A DNA stretch of 64,000 nt from assembly GCF_009882935.1 (NCBI RefSeq), contig NZ_WTVA01000015.1, positions 939,108 to 1,003,107 of the forward strand, given 5' to 3'. The translations under genes were made by a program, and so were the position numbers. The stretch is from Sneathiella chungangensis. Lineage in GTDB: Bacteria; Pseudomonadota; Alphaproteobacteria; Sneathiellales; Sneathiellaceae. This document shows, in pieces, positions 63,211 to 64,000 of this stretch (within the stretch, counting starts at the first letter, position 1; each line of letters opens with the position of its first letter). The notes under the pieces were generated by a model. It was not told the DNA's origin. It saw only the letters and a program-made list of their open reading frames with translations, and did not search any database.

Positions 63211-64000
63211 TTACAATGCGGCGGCCAGTTTTTGTTGGAGCAGTTCCTTGAGGCTCACCGCCGGGCGTGCGCCGTAATGGCTGATCACCTCCGCGGCGGC
63301 CATGGCGCCAATCCGCCCGCTTGTTGCAAGGTCGTGACCGTTGGTGAAGCCATAGAGGAAGCCCGCCGCGAAAAGATCGCCCGCGCCCGTGGTATCCACC
63401 ACCTTGATATCCCTATCGGCCGGAATCTGATGCAATTCGGTCTCCGTCACGATGACCGAGCCCTTTTCGCTTCTCGTCAGGCAGGCAATCTCGACCTGGC
63501 CCCGCACGGCGGCAAGGGCGGCATCGAAGTCTTCCGTCTGATAGAGGGATTTTATCTCTTCCTCATTGGCGAACAGGATATCGACCCCGCCTTTGATGAA
63601 GTCGCGAAATTCCGCGCGGTAGCGATCGACGCAAAAACTGTCGGACAGGGTGAGGGAGACGCGCTGCCCGGCGGCATGGGAAATCTCCGCGGCCTTGCGG
63701 AACGCCTGTTTGCCGTTCTCCGGATCCCACAGATAGCCTTCCATATAGGTGACCTTCGAGGCGGCGATCATGTCGGGATCGATATCCTCCGGGCCCAGCT
63801 CGATGCAGGCGCCGAGATAGGTATTCATGCTGCGGTGCGCATCCGGCGTCACCAGGATCAGGCAGCGGGCCGTGGCCGCGCCGTCGGTCGATTTGCCGGT
63901 CTCGAACGTGACGCCGCTCGCGCGGATATCGTGGGTGAAAATGGCGCCGAGCTGATCATCGCGAACCTTGCCGATATAGGCGCAATTGCCGCCGAGAGAG
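63211..64000 (-). CDS. PfkB-family sugar kinase, probably adenosine kinase (5' end cut)
   Basis: About 262 C-terminal residues are visible; the gene continues past the window edge. The stretch near the edge (GGNCAYIGKVRDDQLG) is the N-terminal glycine-rich signature of the family. The anion-hole and catalytic Asp motif is VDTTGAGDLFAAGFLYG. TSEKGSVIV and NEEEIKSLY are also typical. The combination of TGKSTDGAATARCLILVTPDAHRSMNTYLG-like residues (here ETGKSTDGAATARC) and ELGPEDID resembles bacterial adenosine kinases. It begins 13 bp upstream of the cyclase gene in the same direction. Confidence 0.82.
   Translation of the reverse strand, partial: SLGGNCAYIGKVRDDQLGAIFTHDIRASGVTFETGKSTDGAATARCLILVTPDAHRSMNTYLGACIELGPEDIDPDMIAASKVTYMEGYLWDPENGKQAFRKAAEISHAAGQRVSLTLSDSFCVDRYRAEFRDFIKGGVDILFANEEEIKSLYQTEDFDAALAAVRGQVEIACLTRSEKGSVIVTETELHQIPADRDIKVVDTTGAGDLFAAGFLYGFTNGHDLATSGRIGAMAAAEVISHYGARPAVSLKELLQQKLAAAL

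Overview
The window is GC-rich, densely packed DNA that looks like the chromosome of a free-living alphaproteobacterium. The gene order hslU-hslV / hisB-hisH-hisA-hisF-hisE, a Zur/ZnuCB locus, a Tat-exported TRAP binding protein, several membrane-bound class III nucleotide cyclases and YejABEF-type peptide transport genes all fit that group. I cannot place it to genus. No tRNA, rRNA, insertion sequence, integrase or CRISPR array is visible, and the largest gap between genes is about 330 bp.

Layout. 1-1837: end of a Zur-type repressor, then znuC and znuB. 1940-4281: a TPP-dependent acetolactate-synthase-like enzyme and a glutathione transferase. 4404-15175: a two-protein NRPS-PKS line. The first protein has a degenerate formyltransferase-like domain, a condensation-like remnant, an adenylation domain split by a luciferase-like monooxygenase, and a carrier protein. 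The second is KS-AT-KR-DH-ACP-TE. 15165-18200 (minus): a TPP riboswitch drives thiM and an overlapping TRAP binding protein, followed by a membrane-anchored hydrolase whose promoter is preceded by three phased palindromes. 18340-21547: an MFS transporter, an unknown protein, an ankyrin protein and a VOC protein. 21694-23490 (minus): two MaoC-fold proteins and a VOC protein. 23741-26191: a CHASE2 protein with a degenerate cyclase domain.

26220-32522: a homogentisate catabolic operon (hmgA, FAA hydrolase, metallo-beta-lactamase-fold protein, FAD hydroxylase plus 65-residue partner, maleylacetoacetate isomerase) with a divergent MarR regulator. 32519-33995: a PhyH-type dioxygenase and a PH-like membrane protein. 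34006-40056 (minus): an ABC-exporter-like protein with a ruined ATPase site, a cyclic-nucleotide-binding protein, an AmpG-like permease and an acyl-CoA synthetase.

40259-51869: a ten-gene run with nearly all stops and starts overlapping: three glycosyltransferases, a histidine phosphatase, a polysaccharide deacetylase, a small membrane protein and a complete peptide ABC transporter. 51876-54984: an adenylate cyclase, a methyltransferase and a crotonase-fold protein. 55003-56867 (minus): hslVU. 57042-61460: a small unknown protein and the hisB-H-(GNAT)-A-F-E-HIT operon. 61479-63197 (minus): a cyclase with a cytochrome-b-like membrane part and a 2Fe-2S domain. The window ends inside a PfkB-family (adenosine) kinase.

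The most unusual items are the compact NRPS-PKS line with an oxygenase inside its adenylation domain and a formyltransferase lacking its catalytic His, the apparently ATPase-dead ABC protein with a large NBD insertion paired with an intact cAMP-binding protein, the redox-type cyclase, and the three-palindrome array at 16099-16182.
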